From Sinorhizobium fredii NGR234 (lineage in GTDB: Bacteria; Pseudomonadota; Alphaproteobacteria; Rhizobiales; Rhizobiaceae): DNA of 64,000 bases. Both the position numbers and the translations under genes were made by a program. The notes beneath the pieces are model-generated. The model saw nothing but the letters and a program-made list of their open reading frames with translations, was not told the DNA's origin and ran no database searches. Positions 7,617 to 16,649 of the stretch are shown piece by piece. The number at the start of each line of letters is the position of its first letter. Positions within the stretch are counted from its first letter, which is position 1. The stretch spans positions 3,556,001 to 3,620,000 of the forward strand of contig NC_012587.1 in assembly GCF_000018545.1 (NCBI RefSeq), in the 5' to 3' direction.

Positions 7617-8891
7617 ATGTTCTACCAGCTTTACGAAATGAACCATGCCATGATGGCACCGTGGCGCACGGCGGCGGATGCCATGCGGCTGGCCTTCAAG
7701 AATCCGATGAATCCGGTCTCGCACACCTATTTCGGCCGCGCCGCGGCCGCGGGGCTGGAAGTCTTCGAACGGGCCACGCGACGCTACGGCAAGCCGGAAT
7801 TCGGCCTGCCCGAGACGATTGTCGACGGCCAGACGGTGCCGGTCCGCGAGAAGATCGTCTGGCGGGCGCCCTTCTGCAACCTCATCCATTTCGAACGGTC
7901 GCTGCCGAAGGGGCGGGCGGCGGATCCGAAAGTGCTGCTCGTCGCACCGATGTCCGGCCACTATGCGACGCTGCTGCGCGGTACCGTCGAGGCGCTGCTG
8001 CCTCACTCCGACATCTACATCACCGACTGGCTGGACGCCCGCATGGTGCCGCTCAGCGAGGGTACCTTCGACCTCGACGACTATATCGACTACGTCATCC
8101 AGATCCTGCATCACCTCGGCCCCGATACCCATGTCATCGGCGTCTGCCAGCCGGCAGTGCCGGTTCTCGCCGCCGTCGCCCTGATGGAGGCGGACAACGA
8201 CCCGCTCTCGCCGGCGACCATGACGCTGATGGGCGGCCCGATCGACACGCGCATCAACCCGACCGCCGTCAACCAGTTGGCCGAGCAGCGGCCGGTCGAA
8301 TGGTTCCGCGATAACGTCATCATGCCGGTGCCGTGGCCGCAGCCGGGCTTCATGCGCATGGTCTATCCGGGCTTCCTGCAGCTCTCCGGCTTCATGTCGA
8401 TGAATCTCGACCGCCATCTGGTTGCCCACAAGGAATTCTTCGCCCATCTCGTCAAGAATGACGGCGATGCCGCCGACAAGCACCGCGATTTCTACGACGA
8501 ATATCTCGCAGTCATGGACCTGACGGCGGAATTCTACCTGCAGACGGTGCAGGTGGTGTTCATGCAGCATGCTTTGCCGAAGGGCGAAATGATGCATCGC
8601 GGCAAGCGCGTCGATCCGACGGCGATCCGCAGAACCGCACTGCTGACGGTCGAGGGAGAGAACGACGACATTTCCGGTCTCGGCCAGACCCAGGCGGCGC
8701 AGACGATCTGCAGCAATATCCCGGAGCATATGCGCCAGCACTACATGCAGCCGGATGTCGGCCACTACGGCGTCTTCAACGGCTCTCGCTTCCGCGGCGA
8801 GATTGCACCACGCATCGTCGCGTTCCAGCGCCAGCATTCGCGCCACTCAAGCCCGGTGAAGCAGATCATCAAGGGCGGCAAATCGGCCTAG
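7617..8891 (+). CDS. phaZ: Intracellular poly(3-hydroxybutyrate) depolymerase
   Basis: 424 aa from ATG 7617, which gives the family start MFYQLYEMNHAMMAPWR; the frame is open for 46 more codons upstream but they lack family features. Alpha/beta hydrolase with a cysteine nucleophile elbow GVCQPA where serine would be expected, as in the Ralstonia-type intracellular depolymerases. The acid is probably the first Asp of EGENDDISG and the base His is in PDVGHYGVFNG. No signal peptide, so it acts on cytoplasmic PHB granules and releases 3-hydroxybutyrate units when carbon is needed. It is single and followed by a hairpin-rich gap. Confidence 0.92.
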   Translation: MFYQLYEMNHAMMAPWRTAADAMRLAFKNPMNPVSHTYFGRAAAAGLEVFERATRRYGKPEFGLPETIVDGQTVPVREKIVWRAPFCNLIHFERSLPKGRAADPKVLLVAPMSGHYATLLRGTVEALLPHSDIYITDWLDARMVPLSEGTFDLDDYIDYVIQILHHLGPDTHVIGVCQPAVPVLAAVALMEADNDPLSPATMTLMGGPIDTRINPTAVNQLAEQRPVEWFRDNVIMPVPWPQPGFMRMVYPGFLQLSGFMSMNLDRHLVAHKEFFAHLVKNDGDAADKHRDFYDEYLAVMDLTAEFYLQTVQVVFMQHALPKGEMMHRGKRVDPTAIRRTALLTVEGENDDISGLGQTQAAQTICSNIPEHMRQHYMQPDVGHYGVFNGSRFRGEIAPRIVAFQRQHSRHSSPVKQIIKGGKSA

Positions 8892-8900
8892 CGCATTGGC

Positions 8901-8924
8901 CCGAAAATCGGAATCGATTTTCGG
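8901..8924. repeat. Perfect hairpin after phaZ
   Basis: CCGAAAATCG / CGATTTTCGG arms of 10 bp with a 4-nt loop, 10 bp after the phaZ stop. No U-run follows, so it may stabilise the 3' end rather than terminate alone. Similar CCGAAAATCGGAATCGATTTTCGG-type hairpins are common in rhizobial intergenic DNA. Confidence 0.6.
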
Positions 8925-8944
8925 AAGGCACGATGCGTAGATCG

Positions 8945-8994
8945 AAAGTGTTACAGCGTCCTCTGCGCGTCTGAAAAGACGCGCGGCGCTGTAA
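8945..8994. repeat. Composite palindrome, second module only
   Basis: AAAGTGTTACAGCGTCC, an inner GCGCGTCT/AGACGCGC stem with AAA loop, and GGCGCTGTAA. It matches the second hairpin of the two-module elements at 28279-28379 and 33680-33783, without the CTGCATGTTTCC module. The rest of the 284-bp gap before 9176 holds no gene I can support. Confidence 0.65.
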
Positions 8995-9175
8995 GCGCAA
9001 CGTCGCGCGGCCGATCCTGATCTCTTTCGGGCGCTCTGCGGCAGCGATTTGCTGCCGCAGAGTCAAGGGTTTGCCCGATTCCCATGCGGCGCATCTTGCA
9101 GACATCTCCGGGCTTTCCCACATCGTTTTCACCGGGCCGCAACGGGCGGCCCGCTGACTGCGAGGAATACTGAAG

Positions 9176-9613
9176 ATGAACCAATCTGCATTGATCCGTC
9201 CGGACTGGACGCCTGCGACCATTGCATTGATGGTGCTCGGTTTCATTGTGTTCTGGCCGCTCGGCCTGGCGATGCTCGCTTACATCCTCTTTGGCGACAA
9301 GCTGAAGAGCTTCAAGAAGGACGCCAACGACAGCGTGGACCGCATGTGCGCCGGCTTCCGCCGCAACAACCGGGCGCACTGGGCTCACCACCGGACTCAC
9401 CACCGGACTGGCAACGTCGCCTTCGACGACTGGCGCGAAGCGGAACTTGCCCGCCTCGACGAGGAGCGCCGCAAGCTTGACGAAATGCGCGAGGAATTCG
9501 ACGCCTATGTCCGCGAGCTCCGGCGCGCCAAGGACCAGGAGGAATTCGACCGCTTCATGCGCGAGCGCAAGAATGGCCGCCCCGGTCCGGAACCGGGCTT
9601 CGAGACGAACTAA
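9176..9613 (+). CDS. DUF2852 small membrane protein
   Basis: 145 aa. One strong hydrophobic segment at about residues 15-38 (ATIALMVLGFIVFWPLGLAM), then a charged, probably coiled-coil C-terminal half with LARLDEERRKLDEMREEFDAYV and FDRFMRERKNGRP. This arrangement matches the DUF2852 family found widely in Rhizobiales; function unknown. A 12-bp in-frame duplication at 9386-9409 writes His-His-Arg-Thr twice. It follows a gap of 284 bp and stands alone. Confidence 0.75.
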   Translation: MNQSALIRPDWTPATIALMVLGFIVFWPLGLAMLAYILFGDKLKSFKKDANDSVDRMCAGFRRNNRAHWAHHRTHHRTGNVAFDDWREAELARLDEERRKLDEMREEFDAYVRELRRAKDQEEFDRFMRERKNGRPGPEPGFETN

Positions 9614-9698
9614 TGGAATCGGCGTCCGGCGTTTCACATGAAACGCCGGACGCATACAGCCATGTGCTACCGGTCCGCGAATCGGTTAGAAAGGTCTC

Positions 9699-10454
9699 AT
9701 GTTCCCTTCCTTCAAGCGGCGCCGTGGCAGTGAAACCCGCATCGATGTCACCCGCGACATCGAGGTGGCCGGCAAGCGTCTTCCCTTGACCATCCGGCAG
9801 AACGCCCGCGCGACGCGGATGACGTTGCGCATCGAGCCCGGCGGGCGGGCCCTGAAGCTCACCGTTCCGGAAGGCCTGCCGGAGCGCGAGGTCAGCGCGT
9901 TCCTCACCCGCCATCAGGGCTGGCTGATGACCAAGCTCGCGCGCTTCTCCGGCGAAAGCGAGCTCGAGCACGGCGGAACGATCTTTGTCCGGGGTGTGGC
10001 CCATCGCATCGAGCGGACCGGCCGGCTTCGTGGCCTCACCGAAGCGGTGGTCGTCGATGACGAGGCCGTGCTGCGGGTCGGCGGCGCCGAGGAGCATCTG
10101 CGGCGGCGGATTGCCGATTTCCTGAAGAAAGAGGCGCGCTTCGAACTGGAGCGTCTCGTCGCCGTCTATGCCGGCCGGATCGGCCGCCGGGTGCGCTCGC
10201 TGAGCCTCAAGGATACCCGCAGCCGCTGGGGTTCCTGCTCCGCCGACGGGGATTTGAGCTTTTCCTGGCGGATCACCATGGCGCCGCCCAAGGTGATCGC
10301 CTATCTCGCCGCCCACGAGGTCGCCCATCTTCAGGAGATGAACCACGGCCCGGATTTCTGGGCGCTTTGTGAGAAGCTCTGCCCGGACACCAATGAGGCC
10401 AGGCGCTGGCTGAAGCGCAACGGCACCATGCTGCACGCCATCGATTTTGGTTAG
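9699..10454 (+). CDS. YgjP-like zinc metallopeptidase (DUF45/SprT-like)
   Basis: 251 aa. Ribosome site GAAAGG lies 6 nt before ATG 9699. The C-terminal part carries the zinc-protease helix YLAAHEVAHLQEMNHGPDFW, where HExxH and a downstream His bind zinc, and the preceding RSRWGSCSADGDLSFSW block is the YgjP signature. The N-terminal half has the usual beta-rich region with ARATRMTLRIEPGGRALKLTVPEGLP. Substrate unknown; the family is sometimes named M48-like or UTP pyrophosphatase-associated. Its left neighbour is a DUF2852 gene 85 bp away. Confidence 0.85.
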   Translation: MFPSFKRRRGSETRIDVTRDIEVAGKRLPLTIRQNARATRMTLRIEPGGRALKLTVPEGLPEREVSAFLTRHQGWLMTKLARFSGESELEHGGTIFVRGVAHRIERTGRLRGLTEAVVVDDEAVLRVGGAEEHLRRRIADFLKKEARFELERLVAVYAGRIGRRVRSLSLKDTRSRWGSCSADGDLSFSWRITMAPPKVIAYLAAHEVAHLQEMNHGPDFWALCEKLCPDTNEARRWLKRNGTMLHAIDFG

Positions 10455-10755
10455 AAGAGATCGATGCTGATGGGTTGGGCGGTCCCGCGCGTAGAGGATT
10501 AAGATTGCCCCTCACCCCAGCCCTCTCCCCGCGCGCGGGGAGAGGGGACCTCTGCGGTGCGGCATATCCCTTCTCCCCGCTCGCGGGGAGAAGGTCGCGG
10601 CAGCGGGATGGGGGGCAAGCCCACCGGCCGACGCGTTTTCCGTCAGTAGGATAAAATCGTCCGAGCTGGAAACGTCCGCGGCTTATGAAAGATCACGCCC
10701 TGCACTGCAACGGTTTTGCTCGACTCGCGCGGCATTTCGTGCAAGGTCGCTTCCC
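10455..10755. other. Intergenic region before trpF
   Basis: 301 bp with a composite palindrome at 10505-10620 and then about 135 bp in which the trpF promoter should lie. I see no leader peptide with tandem Trp codons and no clear terminator/antiterminator pair, so no attenuator is claimed. Confidence 0.5.
10505..10620. repeat. Composite rhizobial intergenic palindrome
   Basis: Two hairpins, CCCTCTCCCCGCG/CGCGGGGAGAGGG and CTTCTCCCCGC/GCGGGGAGAAGG, flanked by TTGCCCCTCAC and GATGGGGGGCAAG, which pair with each other. The inner hairpins match those at 379-405 and 53605-53620. Confidence 0.75.
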
Positions 10756-11430
10756 ATGAAAATGGACGTGAAAATATGCGGGCTGAAGACGGCGGAGGCC
10801 GTCGAGCATGCCGTTTCACTCGGCGCTTCGCACACGGGCTTCATCTTCTTCCCCAAGAGCCCGCGCAACATCGAGCCTGACGACGCCGGCCGGCTGGCCG
10901 AGCGCATTCGCGGCCGGGCGAAGATCGTCGCCGTCACCGTCGACGCGGACAATGACGATCTCGACGAGATCGTTTCCGCCCTGAAGCCCGACATCCTGCA
11001 GCTTCATGGTGGCGAGGATCCGGAGAGGGTGCTGACCGTCAAGGCGATCTATGGTCTTCCGGTCATGAAGGCGCTGTCGATCCGCGAAGCGTCCGATCTC
11101 GACCGGATCGACCCCTATCTCGGCATCGTCGATCGATTCCTTTTCGATGCCAAGCCGCCGGCCGGATCCGAACTGCCGGGCGGCAACGGCGTCTCTTTCG
11201 ACTGGAGACTGCTCGACGCGCTTGACGGAAGCGTCGATTACATGCTTTCCGGTGGACTGAATGCAGAAAATATCGGCGAGGCTCTTGCGCTGACCGGCGC
11301 GCGCGCCGTCGATACATCTTCCGGGGTCGAGAGCGCCCCGGGTGTCAAGGACTTGAAGCTCATGGATGCGTTTTTCGACGCGGTCCGCCGCGCCGAAGCC
11401 GTACGGCCACGATCAGGGAGCAAGACGTGA
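10756..11430 (+). CDS. trpF: Phosphoribosylanthranilate isomerase
   Basis: 224 aa. (Beta/alpha)8 barrel enzyme of tryptophan synthesis converting phosphoribosylanthranilate to CdRP. Catalytic Cys in [10 protein letters not shown] and Asp in [10 protein letters not shown] are in place; [28 protein letters not shown] and [14 protein letters not shown] form the phosphate-binding face. ATG 10756 has AAGG about 9 nt upstream; Met 10762 is an alternative. The stop overlaps the trpB start by 3 nt (GTGA), so the two are translated together. Confidence 0.96.
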   Translation: MKMDVKICGLKTAEAVEHAVSLGASHTGFIFFPKSPRNIEPDDAGRLAERIRGRAKIVAVTVDADNDDLDEIVSALKPDILQLHGGEDPERVLTVKAIYGLPVMKALSIREASDLDRIDPYLGIVDRFLFDAKPPAGSELPGGNGVSFDWRLLDALDGSVDYMLSGGLNAENIGEALALTGARAVDTSSGVESAPGVKDLKLMDAFFDAVRRAEAVRPRSGSKT

Positions 11431-12647
11431 ATCAGCCGCTAAAACCGAACTCCTTCAGGGCCGGACCGGATGAGGACGGCCGTTTCGGTATTTTCGGCGG
11501 CCGTTTCGTCGCCGAGACCCTGATGCCGCTGATCCTTGACCTCCAGGACGAATGGAACAAGGCAAAGAATGACCCGGTGTTCAAGGCGGAGCTCGAGAAG
11601 CTCGGCGCCCACTATATCGGGCGTCCGAGCCCGCTCTATTTCGCCGAGCGCCTGACGGCCGAGCTCGGCGGCGCGAAGATCTATTTCAAGCGCGAGGAGC
11701 TGAACCACACCGGCTCGCACAAGATCAACAATTGCATCGGCCAGATCCTCTTGGCCAAGCGCATGGGCAAGACCCGTATCATTGCCGAGACCGGCGCCGG
11801 CCAACACGGCGTGGCTTCGGCAACCGTCGCGGCCCGCTTCGGGCTTCCCTGCGTGGTCTACATGGGCGCCACCGACGTCGAGCGCCAGGCGCCGAACGTC
11901 TTCCGCATGAAGCTTCTCGGCGCCGAGGTGAAGCCGGTGACCGCCGGTCATGGGACACTGAAGGACGCCATGAACGAGGCGCTGCGCGACTGGGTGACGA
12001 ATGTCGACAGCACCTATTACCTGATCGGCACGGCCGCCGGCCCGCACCCCTATCCGGAGATGGTCCGCGACTTCCAGGCGGTCATCGGCCAGGAGGCCAA
12101 GGAACAGCTTCTCGCGGCCGAGGGCCGCTTGCCCGACCTCGTCGTTGCGGCGGTCGGCGGCGGCTCCAACGCGATCGGCATCTTCCATCCCTTCCTCGAC
12201 GACGACGGCGTCAGGATCGTCGGCGTCGAAGCGGGCGGCAAGGGGCTGGACGGCGACGAGCACTGTGCCTCGATCACCGCCGGCTCTCCGGGCGTGCTGC
12301 ACGGCAACCGCACCTACCTGCTTCAGGACGGCGACGGCCAGATCAAGGAAGGCCACTCCATCTCGGCCGGTCTCGATTATCCGGGCATCGGTCCGGAACA
12401 TGCCTGGCTCAACGATATCGGCCGGGTCGAATATGTGCCGATCATGGACCATGAGGCGCTCGAAGCCTTCCAGACGTTGACCCGCCTTGAAGGCATCATC
12501 CCGGCGCTCGAGCCGTCGCATGCGCTCGCCGAGGTCATCAAGCGCGCGCCGAAAATGGGCAAGGACGAGATCATCCTGATGAATCTCTCCGGTCGCGGCG
12601 ACAAGGACATCTTCACCGTCGGCAAAATTCTGGGAATGGGGCAGTAA
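11427..12647 (+). CDS. trpB: Tryptophan synthase beta chain
   Basis: 406 aa, GTG start at 11427 overlapping the trpF stop, with GGGAGC upstream. It joins indole and serine using PLP. The PLP lysine is in [32 protein letters not shown] and the phosphate loop VGGGSNAIG are intact, and [10 protein letters not shown] closes the fold. It is 5 bp from trpA, whose product channels indole to it. Confidence 0.97.
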   Translation: MNQPLKPNSFRAGPDEDGRFGIFGGRFVAETLMPLILDLQDEWNKAKNDPVFKAELEKLGAHYIGRPSPLYFAERLTAELGGAKIYFKREELNHTGSHKINNCIGQILLAKRMGKTRIIAETGAGQHGVASATVAARFGLPCVVYMGATDVERQAPNVFRMKLLGAEVKPVTAGHGTLKDAMNEALRDWVTNVDSTYYLIGTAAGPHPYPEMVRDFQAVIGQEAKEQLLAAEGRLPDLVVAAVGGGSNAIGIFHPFLDDDGVRIVGVEAGGKGLDGDEHCASITAGSPGVLHGNRTYLLQDGDGQIKEGHSISAGLDYPGIGPEHAWLNDIGRVEYVPIMDHEALEAFQTLTRLEGIIPALEPSHALAEVIKRAPKMGKDEIILMNLSGRGDKDIFTVGKILGMGQ

Positions 12648-12652
12648 CGAGT

Positions 12653-13492
12653 ATGACCGCACGCATGGAACAGAGGTTCGCCGACGTTGCGGCAGAGGGC
12701 CGTCCAGTTCTTGTCACTTATTTCATGGGCGGCGATCCCGATTTCGAGACGTCGCTTTCGATCATGCAGGCGCTGCCGAAGGCCGGCGCCGACGTGATCG
12801 AGCTCGGCGTTCCCTTTTCCGATCCGATGGCCGACGGCCCGGCGATCCAACTCGCCGGCCAGCGCGCGCTCAAAGCCGGACAGACGCTTGCCAAGACGCT
12901 CGAACTCGCCCGCCGCTTCCGGGCCGAGGACCAGCGCACCCCTATCGTGCTGATGGGCTACTACAACCCGATCTATATCTATGGCGTCGAGCGGTTCTTG
13001 AACGATGCCGTCGAAGCCGGCGTCGACGGGCTGATCGTCGTCGATCTGCCGCCGGAAATGGACGACGAGCTGTGCATCCCGGCGCTCAAGAAGGGCATCA
13101 GCTTCATCCGCCTGGCAACGCCAACGACCGACGACCGCCGCCTGCCCAAGGTTCTCGAAAATACCTCCGGTTTCGTCTATTACGTCTCGATGACCGGCAT
13201 CACCGGTTCCGCTCTGCCCGATCCGTCGCGGATCGCCGGTGCGGTGGCGCGGATCAAGTCGCACACGTCGCTGCCTGTCTGCGTCGGTTTCGGCGTCAAG
13301 ACCGCCGAGCATGCGCGGGTGATCGGCGCCTCTGCCGACGGTGTCGTGGTGGGGACGGCGATCGTCAACCAGATCGCCTCGAGCTTGACGGAAGAAGGCC
13401 GCGTCACCGAGGCGACGGTGCCGGGCGTCGAGGCGCTGGTTCGGGGCCTTTCGGCCGGGGTGCGGGCGGCACGCCTTGCAGCAGCCGAATAA
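12653..13492 (+). CDS. trpA: Tryptophan synthase alpha chain
   Basis: 279 aa. Cleaves indole-3-glycerol phosphate to indole, passed to TrpB. Catalytic Glu is in [18 protein letters not shown] and Asp in [11 protein letters not shown]; the phosphate site is [11 protein letters not shown] and GVVVGTAIV. Starts 5 bp after trpB. An intact trpF-trpB-trpA set is continuous with accD. Confidence 0.97.
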   Translation: MTARMEQRFADVAAEGRPVLVTYFMGGDPDFETSLSIMQALPKAGADVIELGVPFSDPMADGPAIQLAGQRALKAGQTLAKTLELARRFRAEDQRTPIVLMGYYNPIYIYGVERFLNDAVEAGVDGLIVVDLPPEMDDELCIPALKKGISFIRLATPTTDDRRLPKVLENTSGFVYYVSMTGITGSALPDPSRIAGAVARIKSHTSLPVCVGFGVKTAEHARVIGASADGVVVGTAIVNQIASSLTEEGRVTEATVPGVEALVRGLSAGVRAARLAAAE

Positions 13493-13543
13493 TCGCCCAT
13501 ATTGGCGCGCAGAAGCCGAAGGACAGCTTCAGGAGTCTACTAA

Positions 13544-14458
13544 GTGAACTGGATCACAAACTACGTTCGGCCGAAGATCAATTCGATGCTTGGCCGCAGG
13601 GAAGTTCCGGAGAACCTCTGGATCAAGTGCCCTGAAACCGGCGAGATGGTGTTCCATCGCGATCTCGAAGAGAACAAGTGGGTCATCCCGCAGTCCGGCC
13701 ATCACATGAAGATGCCGGCCAGAGCCCGTCTCAAAGATCTTTTCGATGGTGGAATCTATGAAACGCTGCCGCAGCCGAAGGTGGCGCAGGATCCGCTGAA
13801 GTTCCGCGATTCGAAGAAATATCTCGACCGCCTGCGCGACAGCCGCGCCAAGACCGAGCTCGAGGACACGATCGTCGCCGGCCTTGGCCTCGTCCAGGGC
13901 GTCAAGCTGGTCGCGGTCGTGCACGAGTTCAACTTCATCGGCGGCTCGCTCGGCATGGCGGCCGGCGAAGCGATCATCAGGGCCTTCGAGAAGGCGATTG
14001 CCGAAAAATGCCCGCTGGTGATGTTCCCGGCCTCGGGTGGCGCCCGCATGCAGGAAGGCATCCTGTCGCTGATGCAGCTTCCGCGCACCACGGTCGCGGT
14101 GAACCTGCTAAAGGAAGCGGGGCTTCCCTATATCGTCGTGCTCACCAACCCCACCACCGGTGGCGTAACCGCATCCTATGCGATGCTGGGCGACATCCAC
14201 CTCGCCGAACCCGGTGCGGAGATCGGCTTTGCCGGCAAGCGGGTCATCGAGCAGACGCTGCGCGAGAAGCTGCCCGACGGCTTCCAGACCTCCGAATACC
14301 TCCTGGAGCACGGCATGGTCGACATGGTCGTCAAGCGCCACGACCTCCCGGCGACCCTTGCGCGCGTGCTGAAGATCCTGATGAAGAAGCCGGTGGAGGC
14401 GGCAAGGCGTGAAAGCGGCTCCCAGGTTTCGGCCTTGCCGGTCGCAGCCCGGGCCTGA
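13544..14458 (+). CDS. accD: Acetyl-CoA carboxylase carboxyltransferase beta subunit, reduced zinc ribbon
   Basis: 304 aa, GTG start 13544 after CAGGAGTC. With AccA it transfers carboxyl from biotin to acetyl-CoA, the first committed step of fatty acid synthesis. The carboxyltransferase core is intact: [50 protein letters not shown] and [18 protein letters not shown] loops. The N-terminal zinc ribbon is odd: of the four usual cysteines only Cys29 remains, with Thr32, Ile48 and Ser51 in the other positions (LWIKCPETG and VIPQSGHH). It lies 51 bp after trpA. Confidence 0.95.
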   Translation: MNWITNYVRPKINSMLGRREVPENLWIKCPETGEMVFHRDLEENKWVIPQSGHHMKMPARARLKDLFDGGIYETLPQPKVAQDPLKFRDSKKYLDRLRDSRAKTELEDTIVAGLGLVQGVKLVAVVHEFNFIGGSLGMAAGEAIIRAFEKAIAEKCPLVMFPASGGARMQEGILSLMQLPRTTVAVNLLKEAGLPYIVVLTNPTTGGVTASYAMLGDIHLAEPGAEIGFAGKRVIEQTLREKLPDGFQTSEYLLEHGMVDMVVKRHDLPATLARVLKILMKKPVEAARRESGSQVSALPVAARA

Positions 14459-14596
14459 TCGCCGCCCGACCCAATCCGACACCACATTGAGTGCTGCGCG
14501 TCCGTTCGGAGGCGCAGGTGTCGCTGTAAGTGTTTTGATTTGCTGCGATTCCGTTTTAAGGAATCCTGCGCGGATCATCTTTTTCGAGGCAGGAAC

Positions 14597-15940
14597 ATGG
14601 CGGCGGCACAGGTCAGCGAGGCGGCGCAGGAGATCGAGAAGCTTCTTGCCCTCCATCCCAAGGGCTTCGACCTGTCGCTCGACAGGATCACGCGGCTGCT
14701 GGCGGCGCTGGGAAACCCTGAGACTCGCCTGCCGCCGATCATCCATGTCGCCGGTACCAACGGCAAGGGCTCCGTCACCGCGTTTTCGCGGGCGATCCTC
14801 GAGGCGGCCGGCCTCAGCGTCCATGTGCACACATCGCCGCATCTGGTGAACTGGCACGAACGCTATCGGCTCGGTGCCAAGGGCGGCAAGGGTGCGCTTG
14901 TCAGCGACCCGGTCCTCGCCGATGCGGTACGCCGCGTGGCGGAAGCCAATGCCGGCCAGAAGATCACCGTCTTCGAAATCCTGACGGCGGTCACCTTCGT
15001 CCTGTTCGCCGAGCATCCGGCCGATGTCGTGATCCTCGAGGTCGGTCTTGGCGGTCGCTTCGATGCGACCAACGTCATCGCCCGGCCGGCCGTTTCCGTC
15101 ATCATGCCGATCTCGCTCGACCACCAGGCCTATCTCGGCGACCGGGTCGAACTGATCGCCGCGGAAAAGGCCGGAATCATGAAGCGCGGCTGCCCGGTGG
15201 TGATCGGCCATCAGGAGGAAGACGGCGTGCGCGACGTGCTCGTCGATACCGCCGAACGGCTCGGCTGCCCGACGTCCGTCTACGGTCAGGATTTCATGGC
15301 GCATGAAGAGTTCGGCAGGCTGATCTTCCAGGACGAGAACGGGCTTGCCGACCTGCCGCTGCCGCGCCTGCCGGGCCGGCACCAATATGCCAATGCCGCG
15401 GCGGCGATCCGTGCCGTCCGGGCGGCCGGATTCGACGTTCCCGAGGCGGCGATCGAGAAGGGCCTGGCGGGCGTCGAGTGGCCGGGGCGGCTGCAGCGTC
15501 TTGCCGGCGGCAAGCTCGCGCACTACGGGCCGCCGGCCGCCGAAATCTGGATCGACGGCGGCCACAATCCCGGCGCCGGCCAGGTGATCGCCGAAGCGAT
15601 GGCCACATTCGAGGAGCGTGATCCGCGGCCGCTCTTCCTGATCATCGGCATGATCAACACCAAGGATCCGGTCGGCTATTTCAAGGCCTTCCTCGATCTC
15701 GCCGAGCAGGTCTTCACCGTGCCGATTCACGGATCGGATGCGGGACTCGATCCGGTCGCACTGGCCGCCGATGCCGCCGCCGCAGGCTTGGAGGCGAATG
15801 CCACATCCTCGGTTGCGGAAGCACTCGGCCTTATAGCCGAACTGACCGAAGAGGATCCCGGGCCGCCACGCATCCTGATCGGCGGTTCCCTCTATCTCGT
15901 CGGCGATGTGCTTTCCGACAACGGCACGCCACCTCGGTAG
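14597..15940 (+). CDS. folC: Dihydrofolate synthase / folylpolyglutamate synthase
   Basis: 447 aa from ATG 14597, which follows CGAGGCAGGAAC; an upstream Met at 14540 has no such site. Mur-ligase fold: P-loop HVAGTNGKGSVTAFS, HTSPHLVNWHERYR, EVGLGGRFDATNV, the metal/lysine region SLDHQAYLGDRVELIAAEKAGIMK and WIDGGHNPGAG in the C-terminal domain. Adds glutamate to dihydropteroate and folates. The gene follows accD by 138 bp, an arrangement also known in other bacteria, and converges with trxA. Confidence 0.95.
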   Translation: MAAAQVSEAAQEIEKLLALHPKGFDLSLDRITRLLAALGNPETRLPPIIHVAGTNGKGSVTAFSRAILEAAGLSVHVHTSPHLVNWHERYRLGAKGGKGALVSDPVLADAVRRVAEANAGQKITVFEILTAVTFVLFAEHPADVVILEVGLGGRFDATNVIARPAVSVIMPISLDHQAYLGDRVELIAAEKAGIMKRGCPVVIGHQEEDGVRDVLVDTAERLGCPTSVYGQDFMAHEEFGRLIFQDENGLADLPLPRLPGRHQYANAAAAIRAVRAAGFDVPEAAIEKGLAGVEWPGRLQRLAGGKLAHYGPPAAEIWIDGGHNPGAGQVIAEAMATFEERDPRPLFLIIGMINTKDPVGYFKAFLDLAEQVFTVPIHGSDAGLDPVALAADAAAAGLEANATSSVAEALGLIAELTEEDPGPPRILIGGSLYLVGDVLSDNGTPPR

Positions 15941-16244
15941 AGGTGATAGGGCGCAGCCACCCTCCGGCGTCATCCTCGGGCTTGACCCGAGGATCGATCC
16001 TGCCAGCATTCCAGCAATCAAACGCACAGGATTTTGCTGAGTATTCACTGAGTCGATGATTCGACCATTCGTGGCATCGCACAACGGTTATGCCGGAGCC
16101 GGCGCTTGCGCCTGGATCCTCGGGTCAAGCCCGAGGATGACGATGCCAAGCGAGAGATTACCGGGCCGACAAGGGCAACCGCAAGTGCGGCCAAAAAAAG
16201 CCCGGGCAAAGCCGGGCTCTTTCAGGTCTTGCTTGCGCCGCGCT
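15941..16244. repeat. Convergent folC/trxA gap with a pair of inverted repeats
   Basis: 304 bp. CATCCTCGGGCTTGACCCGA near 15971-15990 and CCTCGGGTCAAGCCCGAGGA near 16118-16137 are each palindromic and are inverted copies of one another, so they can pair either locally or with each other across about 130 bp. The core ATCCTCGGG(T/C)(C/T)... is a common rhizobial intergenic palindrome. The trxA terminator occupies 16192-16221. Confidence 0.7.
16192..16221 (-). terminator. Rho-independent terminator of trxA
   Basis: Read on the minus strand: AGAGCCCGGC-TTTG-CCCGGGCTTTTTTT, a GC-rich stem of 8 to 9 bp closed by seven T residues, 23 bp after the trxA stop. A textbook terminator. Confidence 0.88.
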
Positions 16245-16568
16245 TCAAGCCGAGGCGTTGGAAATCCACGAGCTCAGCGCCGTCTTCGGCGCCGCGCCGA
16301 CCTTGATGTCGGCGACTTCGCCGGCCTTGAACAGGGCGAGCGTCGGGATCGAGCGGACGCCGTACTGGGCCGCCAGTTCAGGGTTTTCATCGATATTGAG
16401 CTTGGCAACCTTGACTTTGCCGGCAAGCTCGGTGGCGATCTCTTCGAGGCTCGGTGCGATCATTTTGCACGGGCCGCACCATTCGGCCCAGAAGTCGACG
16501 ACGACCGGCTCGGCGGAATTCAGGACTTCTTTCTGAAAATTGGACGCATCGACTTTTACAGTTGCCAT
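16245..16568 (-). CDS. trxA: Thioredoxin
   Basis: 107 aa. Redox motif WCGPC with Cys31 and Cys34, cis-Pro in RSIPTLALF, and a buried Asp in VVVDFWAEW. Size and sequence are those of cytoplasmic thioredoxin 1, general protein disulfide reductase. It is 81 bp downstream of addA, on the same strand, with its own strong terminator. Confidence 0.97.
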   Translation of the reverse strand: MATVKVDASNFQKEVLNSAEPVVVDFWAEWCGPCKMIAPSLEEIATELAGKVKVAKLNIDENPELAAQYGVRSIPTLALFKAGEVADIKVGAAPKTALSSWISNASA

Positions 16569-16649
16569 CGGCTGCTCCTTCGGAATGGCATTGTCCAGAT
16601 GTTGTGCCTCATGTGAGGCCTCGCCACCGGATTTTCAATATCGTGTATC

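Noticed and set aside
10621..10755. Tryptophan attenuator before trpF
   Set aside because: No short leader frame with tandem Trp codons and no alternative hairpins; in rhizobia the known attenuator precedes trpE, not this gene set.
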